Assembly (NCBI GenBank): GCA_041671525.1
Contig: JBAZBJ010000009.1
Span: 1-57,656 of the forward strand
Direction: 5' to 3'
Source of the DNA: UBA11098 sp041671525
GTDB lineage: Bacteria; Patescibacteriota; Minisyncoccia; Moranbacterales; UBA2206
DNA length: 57,656 nucleotides
Shown piece by piece: positions 48,487 to 57,599 of the stretch. Each line of letters begins with the position of its first letter. The stretch's first letter is position 1. The notes under the pieces were generated by a model. That model made no database searches. It had not been told where the DNA came from and saw only the letters and a program-made list of their open reading frames with translations. The translations under genes and the position numbers were made by a program.

Positions 48487-48900
48487 CTAATAATTAATGA
48501 TGATGACACTGATGGCCGCCACCAGCAAACTCAGCTGCAACATCAGAGTGGCCATGAGCAGAATATGACTGGCAATCCGCTCTTTTTGACTGTAAAAATG
48601 CAGCGCCAAGGAGAGATTGATGATCAACAGAATAAGGCCGAGCAGAGGCAAAATATAGACCTGCCGCCAATCACCCAGCATATCCACTCCGAAGTACACA
48701 TTGTAGTGCAAAATGATCGGCAAGTCAACCGGAACAATGAATATTTTCAGGCCGAACCAGATGATCAGATTGGCGACCAAACTCGAAATTAACAACCACC
48801 GCACAATGGCGTTCTGGAAAAAATCCTGCGCAAAAAAAGACCTGACGCGCACGACCAGGCCGGTATTGGCGATGGTCTTTTTTATTTGGCTAAATTTCAT
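48487..48900 (-). CDS. Small polytopic membrane protein
   Basis: A 137-residue protein with three hydrophobic helices (about 35-55, 84-103 and 110-134) and a basic N-terminus. It overlaps the upstream BRO-N gene by 4 bp (ATGA), so the two are translated together. No family recognised. The next 60 bp downstream carry GATCG- and GCGATA-type simple repeats. Confidence 0.7.
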   Translation of the reverse strand: MKFSQIKKTIANTGLVVRVRSFFAQDFFQNAIVRWLLISSLVANLIIWFGLKIFIVPVDLPIILHYNVYFGVDMLGDWRQVYILPLLGLILLIINLSLALHFYSQKERIASHILLMATLMLQLSLLVAAISVIIINY

Positions 48901-49730
48901 TTTTTCTTGCTTATTTTTTTCTTGTCCTTATTCTGCAGAAAATTTTTCTTGGAAACAATCGAGCGTCCCAACTTTCTTTCGATCTGTTTTCGAGCTGAGC
49001 CGGCGATTTGTCCACCCACCCGCGCGTCATCCTTCAATCTTGGCACGCCTCTCGTATCTTTAGTGCGATGAATTTCCGTCGTCGTACTTTCACCCAACAT
49101 CGTCAGAATCAGTTCCAGATCCACCATATGGTCACGCAAATTTTCCCGCTTCAACCCTTTAAACTTTTTATATTCATTGGGCTTCAACCCAAATGTGGCT
49201 TCCGTAATCTCTGAGGTCAATATTTCATAATCGCGATTATTCTCCGCGCCGCGCTTTTTCCATTCATCTGTCAATTCTTCCCGCACCGCAATCCCGCGCA
49301 TCCGCATTTCAATCCACTCTGCCGGATAACCTTTAAGCTTATACAGTATTTTTGTGCGTTTGGTCGCCAATTCCGGATCTTCAATTTCTTGCACTCGTTC
49401 ATATCCCACTTTCGCCAACCAACGCTTCATCGGCTCAACCTTTGGTGAAGGAATAGACTGAATGATACGAAACATACCTTCCGTGTTAGCACAATCAGTT
49501 TCATACTTTTTACCGTCCGCCGCCTCTAATTTCAGTCCGTGACAAAATGTCACGACCTCACTTCCTTCCTCGATTAATCTTTGTTTTAGCTTTCTCCAGT
49601 AAGCTCCGGCATCCGCGCTATCAGTAAGCGCCCCACATACATCCACCACCGAAAACCACCATTCTTTTTGAAAAATAACTCTCCTGATATTTTTGCCTTT
49701 AAATAAGGCAATGCTTGTGTTTGTTTCCAT
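48897..49730 (-). CDS. BRO-N / phage-antirepressor-like protein
   Basis: A 277-residue paralogue of the partial gene at 1..660. The BRO-N part (IALFKGKNIRR, WWFSVVDVCGAL, YWRKLKQRL, VTFCHGLKL) spans residues 1-110. The middle (EWIEMRMRGIAVREELTDEWKKRG) and the C-terminal basic region (TKDTRGVPRLKDDARVGGQIAG) are also conserved in the partial copy up to its cut. It is a likely DNA-binding regulator. A 27-bp palindromic operator lies 17-20 bp upstream. It overlaps a membrane-protein gene at its 3' end. Confidence 0.88.
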   Translation of the reverse strand: METNTSIALFKGKNIRRVIFQKEWWFSVVDVCGALTDSADAGAYWRKLKQRLIEEGSEVVTFCHGLKLEAADGKKYETDCANTEGMFRIIQSIPSPKVEPMKRWLAKVGYERVQEIEDPELATKRTKILYKLKGYPAEWIEMRMRGIAVREELTDEWKKRGAENNRDYEILTSEITEATFGLKPNEYKKFKGLKRENLRDHMVDLELILTMLGESTTTEIHRTKDTRGVPRLKDDARVGGQIAGSARKQIERKLGRSIVSKKNFLQNKDKKKISKKK

Positions 49731-49750
49731 TATTGTTAAACTAATTGATT

Positions 49751-49771
49751 ATAGTGATATTATATCACTAT
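49751..49771. promoter_or_regulatory. Palindromic operator of second BRO-N gene
   Basis: Identical 21 bases to 679..699 (arms ATAGTGATA / TATCACTAT). Here the symmetry extends to 12-bp arms (49748-49774). A DnaA-box-like TGTGGATAA follows at 49797. Confidence 0.7.
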
Positions 49772-49822
49772 AATCTCCTTTTGTCTATTCGGCGCCTGTG
49801 GATAAGTGCCAAAAAAAAACTT

Positions 49823-50695
49823 CTATTTTTTATTTTTTTCAATTTCTTTTCTTACTTCTTCTCCTGCCTCTGCACCAACTTTTTTCAATTGCTCTATCCA
49901 TTCCATCGCATTTTTCTTTTGTTCGGGATGCTTAACTATTCTGCCTGCAAATGTAAACTCGCCATTTTTTACTAATTTTTCAAGCAGCTTGGAAGTAACC
50001 AAACATTCGTCGGGAGTTCGAGACCTATGGCTCGACGTCTTTCCTACCCCAAATAATCGACTAGTTGGTCTGCTGCTCCCATTTTTTGGCTGATTAGTGC
50101 CCTCTTTAAAATTCCAAGGGGTTCCCCTGCTGGCAAAAATTTCAGAGTCATCCTTATTGATTTTTCTAAGTCCCTCACTAACCTCATTTGTAGCCATATC
50201 AACTGATGTGCCAGACATCCCCTTAATAAAACCACTGATTGTTTTTTGGCTAGGTATAGTTATTTTTTCTAAAGACACCCCGTCTGTTCCACAGGCACCT
50301 TCATCAAATATTATTATTTTGGGAGAATCTTCGGTTATTCTTTTTTTAAAAAATTTTTCATATTCTTTTTCATAATCACCTACTTCAGGATGTGATGCAC
50401 TCGGGTCAATTCTGTAAAATATAGGCTGACCCTCTTCTGGAAAAGCATTTTTCCAAGCTTCTTTTAGCAGGAACCCATGTGGAATAGCACCAGATTCGGT
50501 TAAAAATATATAGTCGGGATTAATTTGGTCGTGCCATAAAGAAATTGCTTTTTTTGCCCAATCTATTACTTCTCTCTTTTCTTTACTTTCTTCTTTTTCG
50601 ACTGTATTATCTGTATTTTCTTTTTCTAATTTCTGATTATCAATAGCCTCTTTCAAGGCTCCAGTTTGTATAAATTGTGGATTTTCTAGATTCAT
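49823..50695 (-). CDS. Phosphoribosyltransferase-like protein of unknown function
   Basis: A 290-residue protein. PDYIFLTESGAIPHGFLL and KIIIFDEGACGTDGVSLEKI (about residue 125) resemble strand and PRPP-loop elements of type I phosphoribosyltransferases, without a clear base-binding hood. Charged N-terminal (residues 1-45) and C-terminal (245-290) segments flank this domain. Function unknown. No neighbour suggests a pathway. Confidence 0.55.
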   Translation of the reverse strand: MNLENPQFIQTGALKEAIDNQKLEKENTDNTVEKEESKEKREVIDWAKKAISLWHDQINPDYIFLTESGAIPHGFLLKEAWKNAFPEEGQPIFYRIDPSASHPEVGDYEKEYEKFFKKRITEDSPKIIIFDEGACGTDGVSLEKITIPSQKTISGFIKGMSGTSVDMATNEVSEGLRKINKDDSEIFASRGTPWNFKEGTNQPKNGSSRPTSRLFGVGKTSSHRSRTPDECLVTSKLLEKLVKNGEFTFAGRIVKHPEQKKNAMEWIEQLKKVGAEAGEEVRKEIEKNKK

Positions 50696-50728
50696 AAAAA
50701 ATTCGGAGATAAAAAATAGTTAAATTTA

Positions 50729-51817
50729 TTATTCCGCTTGTGGTTTATCGATCAGGACCGCTTCGATTTCAGATTCAATGCCGGTAATTTTGGTCACATC
50801 CTTGTCGATCTTTTTGAATTCTTTGTAGGCATTGTTATAATGATTGGCCGAAGTCTGCATGCTTGAGCCCAGTTTCCGGAAAAAATCCTCATAGCTGCAC
50901 AGATGGCGCCCAAGTTTTTCCACATTGGCCAGAATTTCCTTGGCACTCTCCTCGATCTGCATAGCTCGCAAGCCTTGCAGCACGGTCTGCAAGTACGCCA
51001 GGAAAGAAGTCGGCGACACAATGATGACTTTTTTGTCTTTGAAGGCGTATTCAATCAGGTCGCGCGTGTTGATCTGCGCCGCACCCACTTTATTGATCAA
51101 CAAATCATAATAGATGGCCTCGGACGGAATAAACATGAAGGCAAAGTCCATCGTGTTTTCTTCCGGCTTGATGTATTTGGAAGTTTCATCAATGCGGTTT
51201 TTCAGATCTTGCTTGAACAGTTTCTCCCAGCGCTCCCGCTCTTCCGCGTCCTTGGCGCTCAGAATCTTTTCATAATTTTCCAAAGAAAATTTGGAATCGA
51301 TCGGGATGATTTTTTCTTTCACAAACACCACCGCATCCACGATCACACCGTCTTTGAAAGCGTATTGCATCTGATAGGAATTGGGCGGCAAAACGTTCTT
51401 CAGAGTTTCTTCCAGAAAATATTCCCCCAACACGCCGCGCTGTTTCGGATTTTTCAAAATGTCTTGCAAATTTTGCAGCTGCGCCGAAAAATTGACCACC
51501 TGCTTGTTGGTCTCTTCCAGCTTGGTCAGCCCCGCCACCACATCGGCGATTTGGCGCGCTGATTGACCAGTGATGCCCTGCACGGTCTGCATGGTGTGAC
51601 TGATCTGTTCTTGGGTGGCGCGATGCGTTTCCGACAATTTGGTGTCCATAGTGCGACGCAAATCGCGGTTCTGTTCGGACATCATCGCCAAGCGCTCCAG
51701 CACCGCGGTCATTTTGCCGTCCTTGTCCCCACTTTCCAATTTGCGTTTCAGATCAAAAACCACCCAGATAACGCCCAGGCTGATTACGACCAAAATTCCG
51801 ATTAAAATATAGAGCAT
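50729..51817 (-). CDS. rmuC: RmuC-family DNA recombination protein
   Basis: A 362-residue protein: an N-terminal membrane helix, a coiled-coil region (residues about 30-120), then the RmuC nuclease-like domain with RGVLGEYFLEETL, IIPIDSKFSLENY and FMFIPSEAIYYDLL, followed by VIIVSPTSFLAYLQTV. RmuC limits DNA inversions at short inverted repeats in E. coli, which is of interest in a genome full of palindromes. Full length for the family core. Confidence 0.9.
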   Translation of the reverse strand: MLYILIGILVVISLGVIWVVFDLKRKLESGDKDGKMTAVLERLAMMSEQNRDLRRTMDTKLSETHRATQEQISHTMQTVQGITGQSARQIADVVAGLTKLEETNKQVVNFSAQLQNLQDILKNPKQRGVLGEYFLEETLKNVLPPNSYQMQYAFKDGVIVDAVVFVKEKIIPIDSKFSLENYEKILSAKDAEERERWEKLFKQDLKNRIDETSKYIKPEENTMDFAFMFIPSEAIYYDLLINKVGAAQINTRDLIEYAFKDKKVIIVSPTSFLAYLQTVLQGLRAMQIEESAKEILANVEKLGRHLCSYEDFFRKLGSSMQTSANHYNNAYKEFKKIDKDVTKITGIESEIEAVLIDKPQAE

Positions 51818-51828
51818 AAAAAATACCT

Positions 51829-51914
51829 GTCATTCCGGGCTTGACCCGGAATCTAATTAAGTTTTAATGTGACCACTAGCCTCTAATTAGATCCTGAAAC
51901 AAGTTCAGGATGAC
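51829..51914. repeat. Composite palindromic repeat
   Basis: Two hairpins, TTCCGGGCTTGACCCGGAA and TCCTGAAACAAGTTCAGGA, lie within outer inverted ends TGTCAT / ATGACA and CTAATTA-type inner repeats. The whole unit is about 86 bp. Such units recur across many bacterial genomes as intergenic repeats. Confidence 0.65.
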
Positions 51915-51918
51915 AAAA

Positions 51919-52521
51919 TTACCTCTTCCGGTTCGCGATAAATTGCCGCAGGCCGGTCATCTTGTTGATGACTTCTTCGTGCGGACCTTCCAAAAATTCC
52001 AGGATAAATTTGTCCAGCATGTTCAAGCGATATTTGAATTCCTCCCCGTTCATCATGACAAAATCCACTTCCTTGCCGATTTCCGCCTCCAGATTGTCCA
52101 TCAAGTTTTTCAGCTTGGCGCGACTGATGCCGTCGCCGACCAGAATCATGTCCGCCTTGCTTTTGCCGTAGTTGATGAAAGCGCCGCTGATCACCGCCAA
52201 CTTGATGCTGCCCAGATCCTTGATCCGCGACAAACTTTTCGATTGCGGATAGATGTTGTCCTTGGACACCAGATTTTTGAGTTCCGGATAAAAAACAAAA
52301 TTTTGGTTCAGGATGAAATATTTTTTGCCTTTTTTGGTGTGGATGTGGATAAATTTTATTTTTGCCAGATTATCCAGTTCCTTTTTCATTTTTTTCGCCA
52401 CCAGCATGTTCCTCTTGGCGATTTCCCCGATTGAATATTCCTGCTCCGGATTCTGCAAAAAAAACCGCAGCAGCCGCGTCTTCTCCTTGGACCCAAACAG
52501 ACTCTCTAAAATTTCCGACAT
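51919..52521 (-). CDS. Winged-helix protein with nucleotidyltransferase-like domain
   Basis: A 200-residue protein. Residues 1-70 form a winged helix (EYSIGEIAKRNMLVAKKMKKELDNLAKIKFI). Residues 105-190 resemble a degenerate minimal nucleotidyltransferase (SIKLAVISGAFINYGKSKADMILVGD) whose GS and DxD residues are only partly kept, so activity is doubtful. This fusion is frequent in Patescibacteria and is presumably regulatory. Confidence 0.7.
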   Translation of the reverse strand: MSEILESLFGSKEKTRLLRFFLQNPEQEYSIGEIAKRNMLVAKKMKKELDNLAKIKFIHIHTKKGKKYFILNQNFVFYPELKNLVSKDNIYPQSKSLSRIKDLGSIKLAVISGAFINYGKSKADMILVGDGISRAKLKNLMDNLEAEIGKEVDFVMMNGEEFKYRLNMLDKFILEFLEGPHEEVINKMTGLRQFIANRKR

Positions 52522-52631
52522 ACACGTAAAATTAAGCTTATTATAAGTTCAAATCCTTTTTTATAGTATAATCTGGGTCTGACCAAAGCGCAAGTTTTTT
52601 TATTCCGGAAAATGTGGTAAAATAACGCTAT

Positions 52632-53228
52632 ATGTTGAACTTGTCTGATCCGGCAGTTTTAGGCCATATCCAAACCATCGGCTATCCCCTGATGCTTTTG
52701 ACCATGATCATCGAGGGGCCGGTCGTGACCATCCTGGCGGCTTTTGCAGCCAGTTTGGGCTTTTTCAATGTGTATGTCGTTCTCGTCCTGAGCATGTTGG
52801 GCGATATCATCGGCGATATCATCCTTTACACTATTGGCTACACCGGCGGCGCCAAGACCTTGGCCAAAGCGGAAAAAATCCTGAAAATAAAACCGGCGAT
52901 TGTGGCCAAGATTGAAGCGCTTTTCCACAAGCATGGCAAGAAAACAATTTTCGCCGTCAAATCCACCACCGGTTTGTGCTGGATCACTTTTATCGCCGCC
53001 GGCGCGGTACGCATGAATTTTCGTGACTTTCTCAGGGCCTCCTTTTTGGGCGGCATCGTCTGGAGCGGCTTTCTGGTGGCGATGGGCTATTTCTTCGGTT
53101 ATGCTTTTGACCGAATCAATGACTACCTCCGCTACGCCGGCATTCTCATTTTTTTCTCGGCAGTCATTTTTTACACACTCATCACGCTCTATAAAAAACG
53201 TCAATCGACCCGCATCCTGGCAGAATAA
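52632..53228 (+). CDS. DedA-family membrane protein
   Basis: A 198-residue protein with about five hydrophobic segments. MIIEGPVVTILAAFAASLGFF, MLGDIIGDIILYTIGY and KSTTGLCWITFIAAGAVRMNFRDFLRAS follow the DedA/VTT pattern. DedA proteins flip or exchange lipids and protons. TAAAAT lies about 8 bp before the ATG, implying a leaderless mRNA. The phosphatase-like gene follows 44 bp downstream with its own TATAAT. Confidence 0.85.
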   Translation: MLNLSDPAVLGHIQTIGYPLMLLTMIIEGPVVTILAAFAASLGFFNVYVVLVLSMLGDIIGDIILYTIGYTGGAKTLAKAEKILKIKPAIVAKIEALFHKHGKKTIFAVKSTTGLCWITFIAAGAVRMNFRDFLRASFLGGIVWSGFLVAMGYFFGYAFDRINDYLRYAGILIFFSAVIFYTLITLYKKRQSTRILAE

Positions 53229-53272
53229 TCTTGGAGCGTGTGCTATAATAAATTCGCAAGAACCCTTCGCTT

Positions 53273-55618
53273 ATGGCCAAAAGTAAGCTCAACAAAAAAA
53301 TACCGGAACTGGTTTCCTCTTTTGAAAACATTTTGGTCTGCAACAACAAGCAGCTGCGCCCGTTCGTGGAAATTTTCGTTTTTGAACCGGAAAATGTGAC
53401 GCAAAAAAACCTGGGCACCCTAATGGGGGTTTTTGAAATCAACGACACCTCCGAAGATTCATCGTACGTCGTCAACTACCTGTCTTCAGTCATCAAAAAA
53501 GAATATTTTTCCAAACCCAAGCGCGCTCCGATTGAAAGTTTTGAGGCCGCGCTGCACCGCGGCAATCTGGCCCTGTCCAAAATCGCCGAACACGGCAACG
53601 TCAAATGGATCGGCAAACTCAATGCCATCATCGCCATCATCGAAAAAAACAACTTGCATCTTTCCCAGGCCGGCACCGCCTCCGCGTTGCTGCTGCGCGC
53701 CAAAGGACTCACCGACATTAGCGAAGACTTGTCCCCGACTGATTCTGACCTGCACCCGCTCAAGACTTTCATCAACGTGTCCAGCGGCCGCTTGGAGGCG
53801 CAAGACAAATTGATCGTGACCACGGCCGGCATGTTTGAAATTTTTTCCTTGGAAGAAGTCAAAAAAAGCGCGCTCCGCTTTTCCGGCGAAAAATTTATCC
53901 AATTTCTGAAGACGGCGCTCGGTTCGGAATTGGAAAAAGCCGCCGTGCTGGTGGTCGACATCCAGGAAAAAACCGAGGCTGAGCCGGTCGCGACGACTCG
54001 CAAGGACAAGACGCTCAACGCTTTCAGCCAGTCCGCTTTTTTCCGGGAGCCTGCCCCGTCCGCCACGAACACCGGCAAACTCCCGCCGGAAAAAGTCTCC
54101 GCCGAAATGACCCAAGAAATCGCCGACGAAATAAACACCGGTAAAGAAGAATTTATCAACGAAAAAAGTGGTCACATCTATATCAAGGGCACAATGGAAG
54201 AGAGCCTCAACATCAAACCGCCGGTGGACTATTTGGCCATTTTCAACCGGCAACTGGGCGCGGCTCACTCGGGCGTAAAAAGAATTTCCAAAAGTTCCGG
54301 CCTGCTGCTCCTGAATGCCGCCCGCCGGATTTCGCTGCCTAAGATCAGCCTGCCCAAGATTAACTTACCTGCCCGCAGTGCTTCGCCCGCCAGACACGCT
54401 GACGAGAGTCGTGCGGGCTGGCACAGCGATGCAGGCGGGCCTGCCAAAAAAGTCGACGCCCCCAAGCCTATTGCAAAAATAACCACTGCAGAAACAATTC
54501 CCAAGATAGCACTCCGCAAAGCTGAGCCGACCGCTCCAGGCAAAAATTACGCTGCCATTTTAGCCGCCAAGGCGCAGGAAATTTTTAGCGCCAAAAACAA
54601 AGGCCGACTACTGAATTTTTTGCAGCAGGCTTGGGACAAAACAAAAAACGCGTTCGTCCGACTACTACCCGATTTTACAAAAATCAAAAAAATCACCGGC
54701 CAGCTGGATTACCAACAAAGAATTTATGCCATTGTCATTGTTTTGCTCATTTTCGTGGTGCCCTTGCTCGGCTTGCGCATAAATGCCTACATCCAGAGCC
54801 GAAAACCCCAACCGGTGGCGCCGGTCGTGGAGGTCATCGTCCCACCATTGTCCCAGGACAAAAATGTCACGCGCATTGAGAATTTGAATGCTGTTTATTC
54901 AGATAGCAATATCAACACTGTCATCAATCTCAATGACAAATTTTTTGCCGTTTCCCAGACCCAAATCGCGGACCTGCAAACGGCCGAGAAAATCGCGATC
55001 CCCGCGGACTTCGGGCAGATTAAATTCGCCCTGGGCATGGATGACCTCAATCTACTTTTTCTCATAAACGCCGACAACAAGATTATTTCTTTCAGCCCGG
55101 TGCCAAAAAAATTCCAGACTAACACTCTCACTGTGCCAGCCAGCGCTGACGTCAAAGCCGCCGGCACCTACTTGACCTACCTCTACCTGGTGGACGCGAA
55201 CGCTAACCAAATCTACCGCTACCCGCGCGCGGAAGGCGGCTTTGGCGCGCCGACCAACTGGTTGAAAACCTCGCTTGATCTGTCTCAGACTTCCGGCCTC
55301 GCCTTGAGCGACAACATCTTTGTGGCCAGCAACAATACCCTGACCAAACTCTTCAAAAGCCAAAAACAAGATTTCACTTTGGAAGCTTCCGCCACCCCGA
55401 TCGCGCCCTTCAAAGTCTATACTAAACCCGACAGCCAAAATATCTTCATCCTCGACAAACAAAATTCGCGCGTGGTAAAGATTGATCCGAACGGCCAGAT
55501 CATTTTTCAATTCTATAACTCAGAAATCGGCAGCGCCACTGACTTCACGGTGGACGAAGTCAACAACACGGCCTACATTTCAACTGCAGGCGAAATAAAA
55601 TCTTTTAGTATAAATTAA
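53273..55618 (+). CDS. Large membrane protein: phosphatase-like N-terminus and extracellular propeller
   Basis: A 781-residue protein. Residues about 1-225 (FVEIFVFEPE ... HRGNLALSKIAEHG ... LTDISEDLSPTDS ... VTTAGMFEIFSLEEV) have the layout of PP2C-like domains but lack clear metal aspartates. A low-complexity linker follows, then a membrane helix (about 487-507, IYAIVIVLLIFVVPLLGL) and a C-terminal domain of repeated strands (NLNAVYSDSN, SQTQIADLQ, DLNLLFLINADNKI) ending FTVDEVNNTAYIS, probably a beta-propeller outside the cell. A palindromic insert (54369..54444) adds about 25 residues (SPARHADESRAG...) before the helix. It might pass an extracellular signal inward, or be a structural surface protein. 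Confidence 0.7.
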   Translation: MAKSKLNKKIPELVSSFENILVCNNKQLRPFVEIFVFEPENVTQKNLGTLMGVFEINDTSEDSSYVVNYLSSVIKKEYFSKPKRAPIESFEAALHRGNLALSKIAEHGNVKWIGKLNAIIAIIEKNNLHLSQAGTASALLLRAKGLTDISEDLSPTDSDLHPLKTFINVSSGRLEAQDKLIVTTAGMFEIFSLEEVKKSALRFSGEKFIQFLKTALGSELEKAAVLVVDIQEKTEAEPVATTRKDKTLNAFSQSAFFREPAPSATNTGKLPPEKVSAEMTQEIADEINTGKEEFINEKSGHIYIKGTMEESLNIKPPVDYLAIFNRQLGAAHSGVKRISKSSGLLLLNAARRISLPKISLPKINLPARSASPARHADESRAGWHSDAGGPAKKVDAPKPIAKITTAETIPKIALRKAEPTAPGKNYAAILAAKAQEIFSAKNKGRLLNFLQQAWDKTKNAFVRLLPDFTKIKKITGQLDYQQRIYAIVIVLLIFVVPLLGLRINAYIQSRKPQPVAPVVEVIVPPLSQDKNVTRIENLNAVYSDSNINTVINLNDKFFAVSQTQIADLQTAEKIAIPADFGQIKFALGMDDLNLLFLINADNKIISFSPVPKKFQTNTLTVPASADVKAAGTYLTYLYLVDANANQIYRYPRAEGGFGAPTNWLKTSLDLSQTSGLALSDNIFVASNNTLTKLFKSQKQDFTLEASATPIAPFKVYTKPDSQNIFILDKQNSRVVKIDPNGQIIFQFYNSEIGSATDFTVDEVNNTAYISTAGEIKSFSIN
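54369..54444. repeat. Palindromic insert within the 781-codon gene
   Basis: CTGCCCGCAGTGCTTCGCCC at one side and GGCACAGCGATGCAGGCGGG at the other form imperfect inverted arms. The frame is preserved. The translated Ser/Ala/Arg/Gly-rich stretch stands out from the flanking Lys/Pro linker. Confidence 0.6.
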
Positions 55619-55640
55619 TTACGTAATTAATTACTTACAC

Positions 55641-55677
55641 AAAAAAACAGGCTTATCTTTTGGAAGCCTGTTTTTTT
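55641..55677 (+). terminator. Terminator after the 781-codon gene
   Basis: AAAAAACAGGCTT / AAGCCTGTTTTTT with a 9-base loop, 23 bp beyond the stop codon. Confidence 0.9.
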
Positions 55678-55692
55678 ATGCAAAATATCCTT

Positions 55693-55775
55693 TTTTAAAT
55701 CATCTTGATCTTCGTCCGTTCCATGATTTCGCGGTTGACGATGGTGCGGTCGCGGCCGTATTTGAGGCGTGAGAG
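55693..55775 (-). pseudogene. 3' fragment of an unidentified gene
   Basis: Minus-strand frame ELSRLKYGRDRTIVNREI...TKIKMI then stop. A stop precedes the first Glu, so only about 27 codons remain. The strong charged pattern looks like the C-terminus of a real protein, possibly an ATPase, but I cannot identify it. A 32-bp palindrome lies 12 bp upstream. Confidence 0.4.
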
Positions 55776-55786
55776 TTCTTACGAAA

Positions 55787-55818
55787 GGGACTAAGTCCCC
55801 AATTGGGGACTTAGTCCC
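55787..55818. repeat. Perfect 32-bp palindrome
   Basis: GGGACTAAGTCCCC-AATT-GGGGACTTAGTCCC next to the truncated gene. No T-run follows, so it is not a terminator. Confidence 0.75.
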
Positions 55819-55857
55819 TCCCAAGCGTAATTTCCTTTACGTATTTTGGTATTTTTA

Positions 55858-57450
55858 CTAAATAAGCCCTTTTTCTTTCGCTATTTTTTGCAAAAATAAT
55901 ACATTTTTTATCCAGCGTTCGTTGTTGGCAGCCTTCTTTGCAAAAATATATCCTCTATCACCACGCTCTGAATCTTCTTTGTCTACATAATTTTTCACAT
56001 CTTCTGGGTAAGACTTTTTATCGGGATAGATTATTTCGCCATTTACCGACGCATTTGTGGTTAAAAACGGCTCATAAATATCTTTAACAAAAGATTCTCC
56101 CATTATAGCATCATATTCAAGCTGGTTTTCTTTTATAAGTTGTTTCAAAGTATCATTTGGAATTCCCTCAACAACTTTTTTTGCATCTGTTGCTTGTTGC
56201 CACAATTCAACTTGTTTTTTTGCTATTAATGCCTGATTATACGCCCCATCTGGTCCACTGTTAGAAATAAGTTGAATCTCTCTATCGCCAACAGACCTAC
56301 GGTGTTTATTCCCCAGTTTTAATTCTTTGGAAAAAATAGGCATATTGGTTCCAAGGAAATTATTCATTACAGCTCTATTCATATCGGCTTTCGCAGCTCC
56401 GTACCCAAAATTAGCATCTACTTCCTTAGCGGAAGTTTCATCATATCCATTTTGTTTTTTAAATTCTAGTATTAATTTCCTCTTTTTATATTCCAAATCG
56501 TCCAATCCAAGATCTTCGTTTTTTGAATTTTCATATACGGCCACATGCTCTTCTCCAAATTTTTTATTCCGTTTTTTTAGGGCTAAATCGTCATATATGC
56601 TGATCTTATTTGCCTTTCTCTCTTCATCCTGTTTTCTCCTAAGCTCAAGGGATTTTTCGCCAACCTTAATACCTTCCTGCTGTTTATAAATTTCCTCAAA
56701 TTCCTTATTTATCTCATCTAGTCTTTGTTGATTACCAGTTCCTTCAACTGTACGTTTTTCCTTATTTAATTCTTCGCGTTTCTTGTCCAGCTCTTGCAGT
56801 TGGTCATTCTTGATCTTTATCTTTTCCAAAACATCATTATATTGAGCTTTCATTTGTTCAAAAGAACTTTCTGTTTTTTCTACCTGTTCTGGTGTTGGCG
56901 ATTTTTCATCAACTTCTTCGCCATTTATTTTCTTCAAAATCTCTTCTACTTTTTTCTCAGAATCCTCCTTGTCCATCCTGGATAATTCTTCCAATTCTTC
57001 TTTCGCCTGCGTGGCTGCCGTTTGTGAATCTTCCACCTTTTCCTCCGTTGACCCCGCCATTAATTCTTTCATTTTCCCTCCCAATTCTGCAGCCCTGGTA
57101 TAATCTTCTGCGGTTATAGCTTCTGCAATTTGCTTTTTCAAATCATCAGAGGCCTCAGCTAGTTCTCCCGCTGCCTTTTCTTTGGCCTTAGCCTGCTCGC
57201 GATCTGTATCTTCCGCCTTAGCTTCATCAAACATTTCCACTTCCGCATGAGCTTCTTCGTAGTCTTCGTCTTTAAATTTTTCTTTTTGCCCCTTTAATGT
57301 TTTTGCTTGACCCGCTAATTCGATAACTTTGTCAATATCTCCAGTAGTATTAGCTTCTGCTAGTTGTTTTTTTAATTCTTCTGCACTCGCTTCGTTTTCA
57401 CTTATTCTATCCCTGTTTGCACTTATTGACTTCTCTCCAAAATTTGGCAT
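55858..57450 (-). CDS. Long coiled-coil protein of unknown function
   Basis: A 530-residue protein with no signal peptide or membrane helix. Residues 15-290 are highly charged coiled coil with two related units of the form LKKQLAEANTTGDIDKVIELAGQAK and LKKQIAEAITAEDYTRAAELGGKMK. Residues 300-530 appear globular (ISIYDDLALKKRNKKFGEE ... RWIKNVLFLQKIAKEKG). No family recognised. A run of ten C residues (57487-57496) lies upstream. Confidence 0.7.
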   Translation of the reverse strand: MPNFGEKSISANRDRISENEASAEELKKQLAEANTTGDIDKVIELAGQAKTLKGQKEKFKDEDYEEAHAEVEMFDEAKAEDTDREQAKAKEKAAGELAEASDDLKKQIAEAITAEDYTRAAELGGKMKELMAGSTEEKVEDSQTAATQAKEELEELSRMDKEDSEKKVEEILKKINGEEVDEKSPTPEQVEKTESSFEQMKAQYNDVLEKIKIKNDQLQELDKKREELNKEKRTVEGTGNQQRLDEINKEFEEIYKQQEGIKVGEKSLELRRKQDEERKANKISIYDDLALKKRNKKFGEEHVAVYENSKNEDLGLDDLEYKKRKLILEFKKQNGYDETSAKEVDANFGYGAAKADMNRAVMNNFLGTNMPIFSKELKLGNKHRRSVGDREIQLISNSGPDGAYNQALIAKKQVELWQQATDAKKVVEGIPNDTLKQLIKENQLEYDAIMGESFVKDIYEPFLTTNASVNGEIIYPDKKSYPEDVKNYVDKEDSERGDRGYIFAKKAANNERWIKNVLFLQKIAKEKGLI

Positions 57451-57599
57451 ATTTTTCGTTTATTTGCTTAAGCTGCCTTTATTGTACCCCCCCCCCAGCG
57501 CCTTCTGTCAAAAACCAAAGGCTGTATAATATTAAGTGTGGTGGATAACTAAAGAAGTGGTAGGATTTAAGCGCTAAACCTTAATTTCCCACCACCTCT

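Noticed and set aside
57487..57496. Run of ten C residues as a phase-variation switch
   Set aside because: It lies outside any reading frame, upstream of a coiled-coil gene and not within its start or an obvious promoter. It could also be an assembly artefact.
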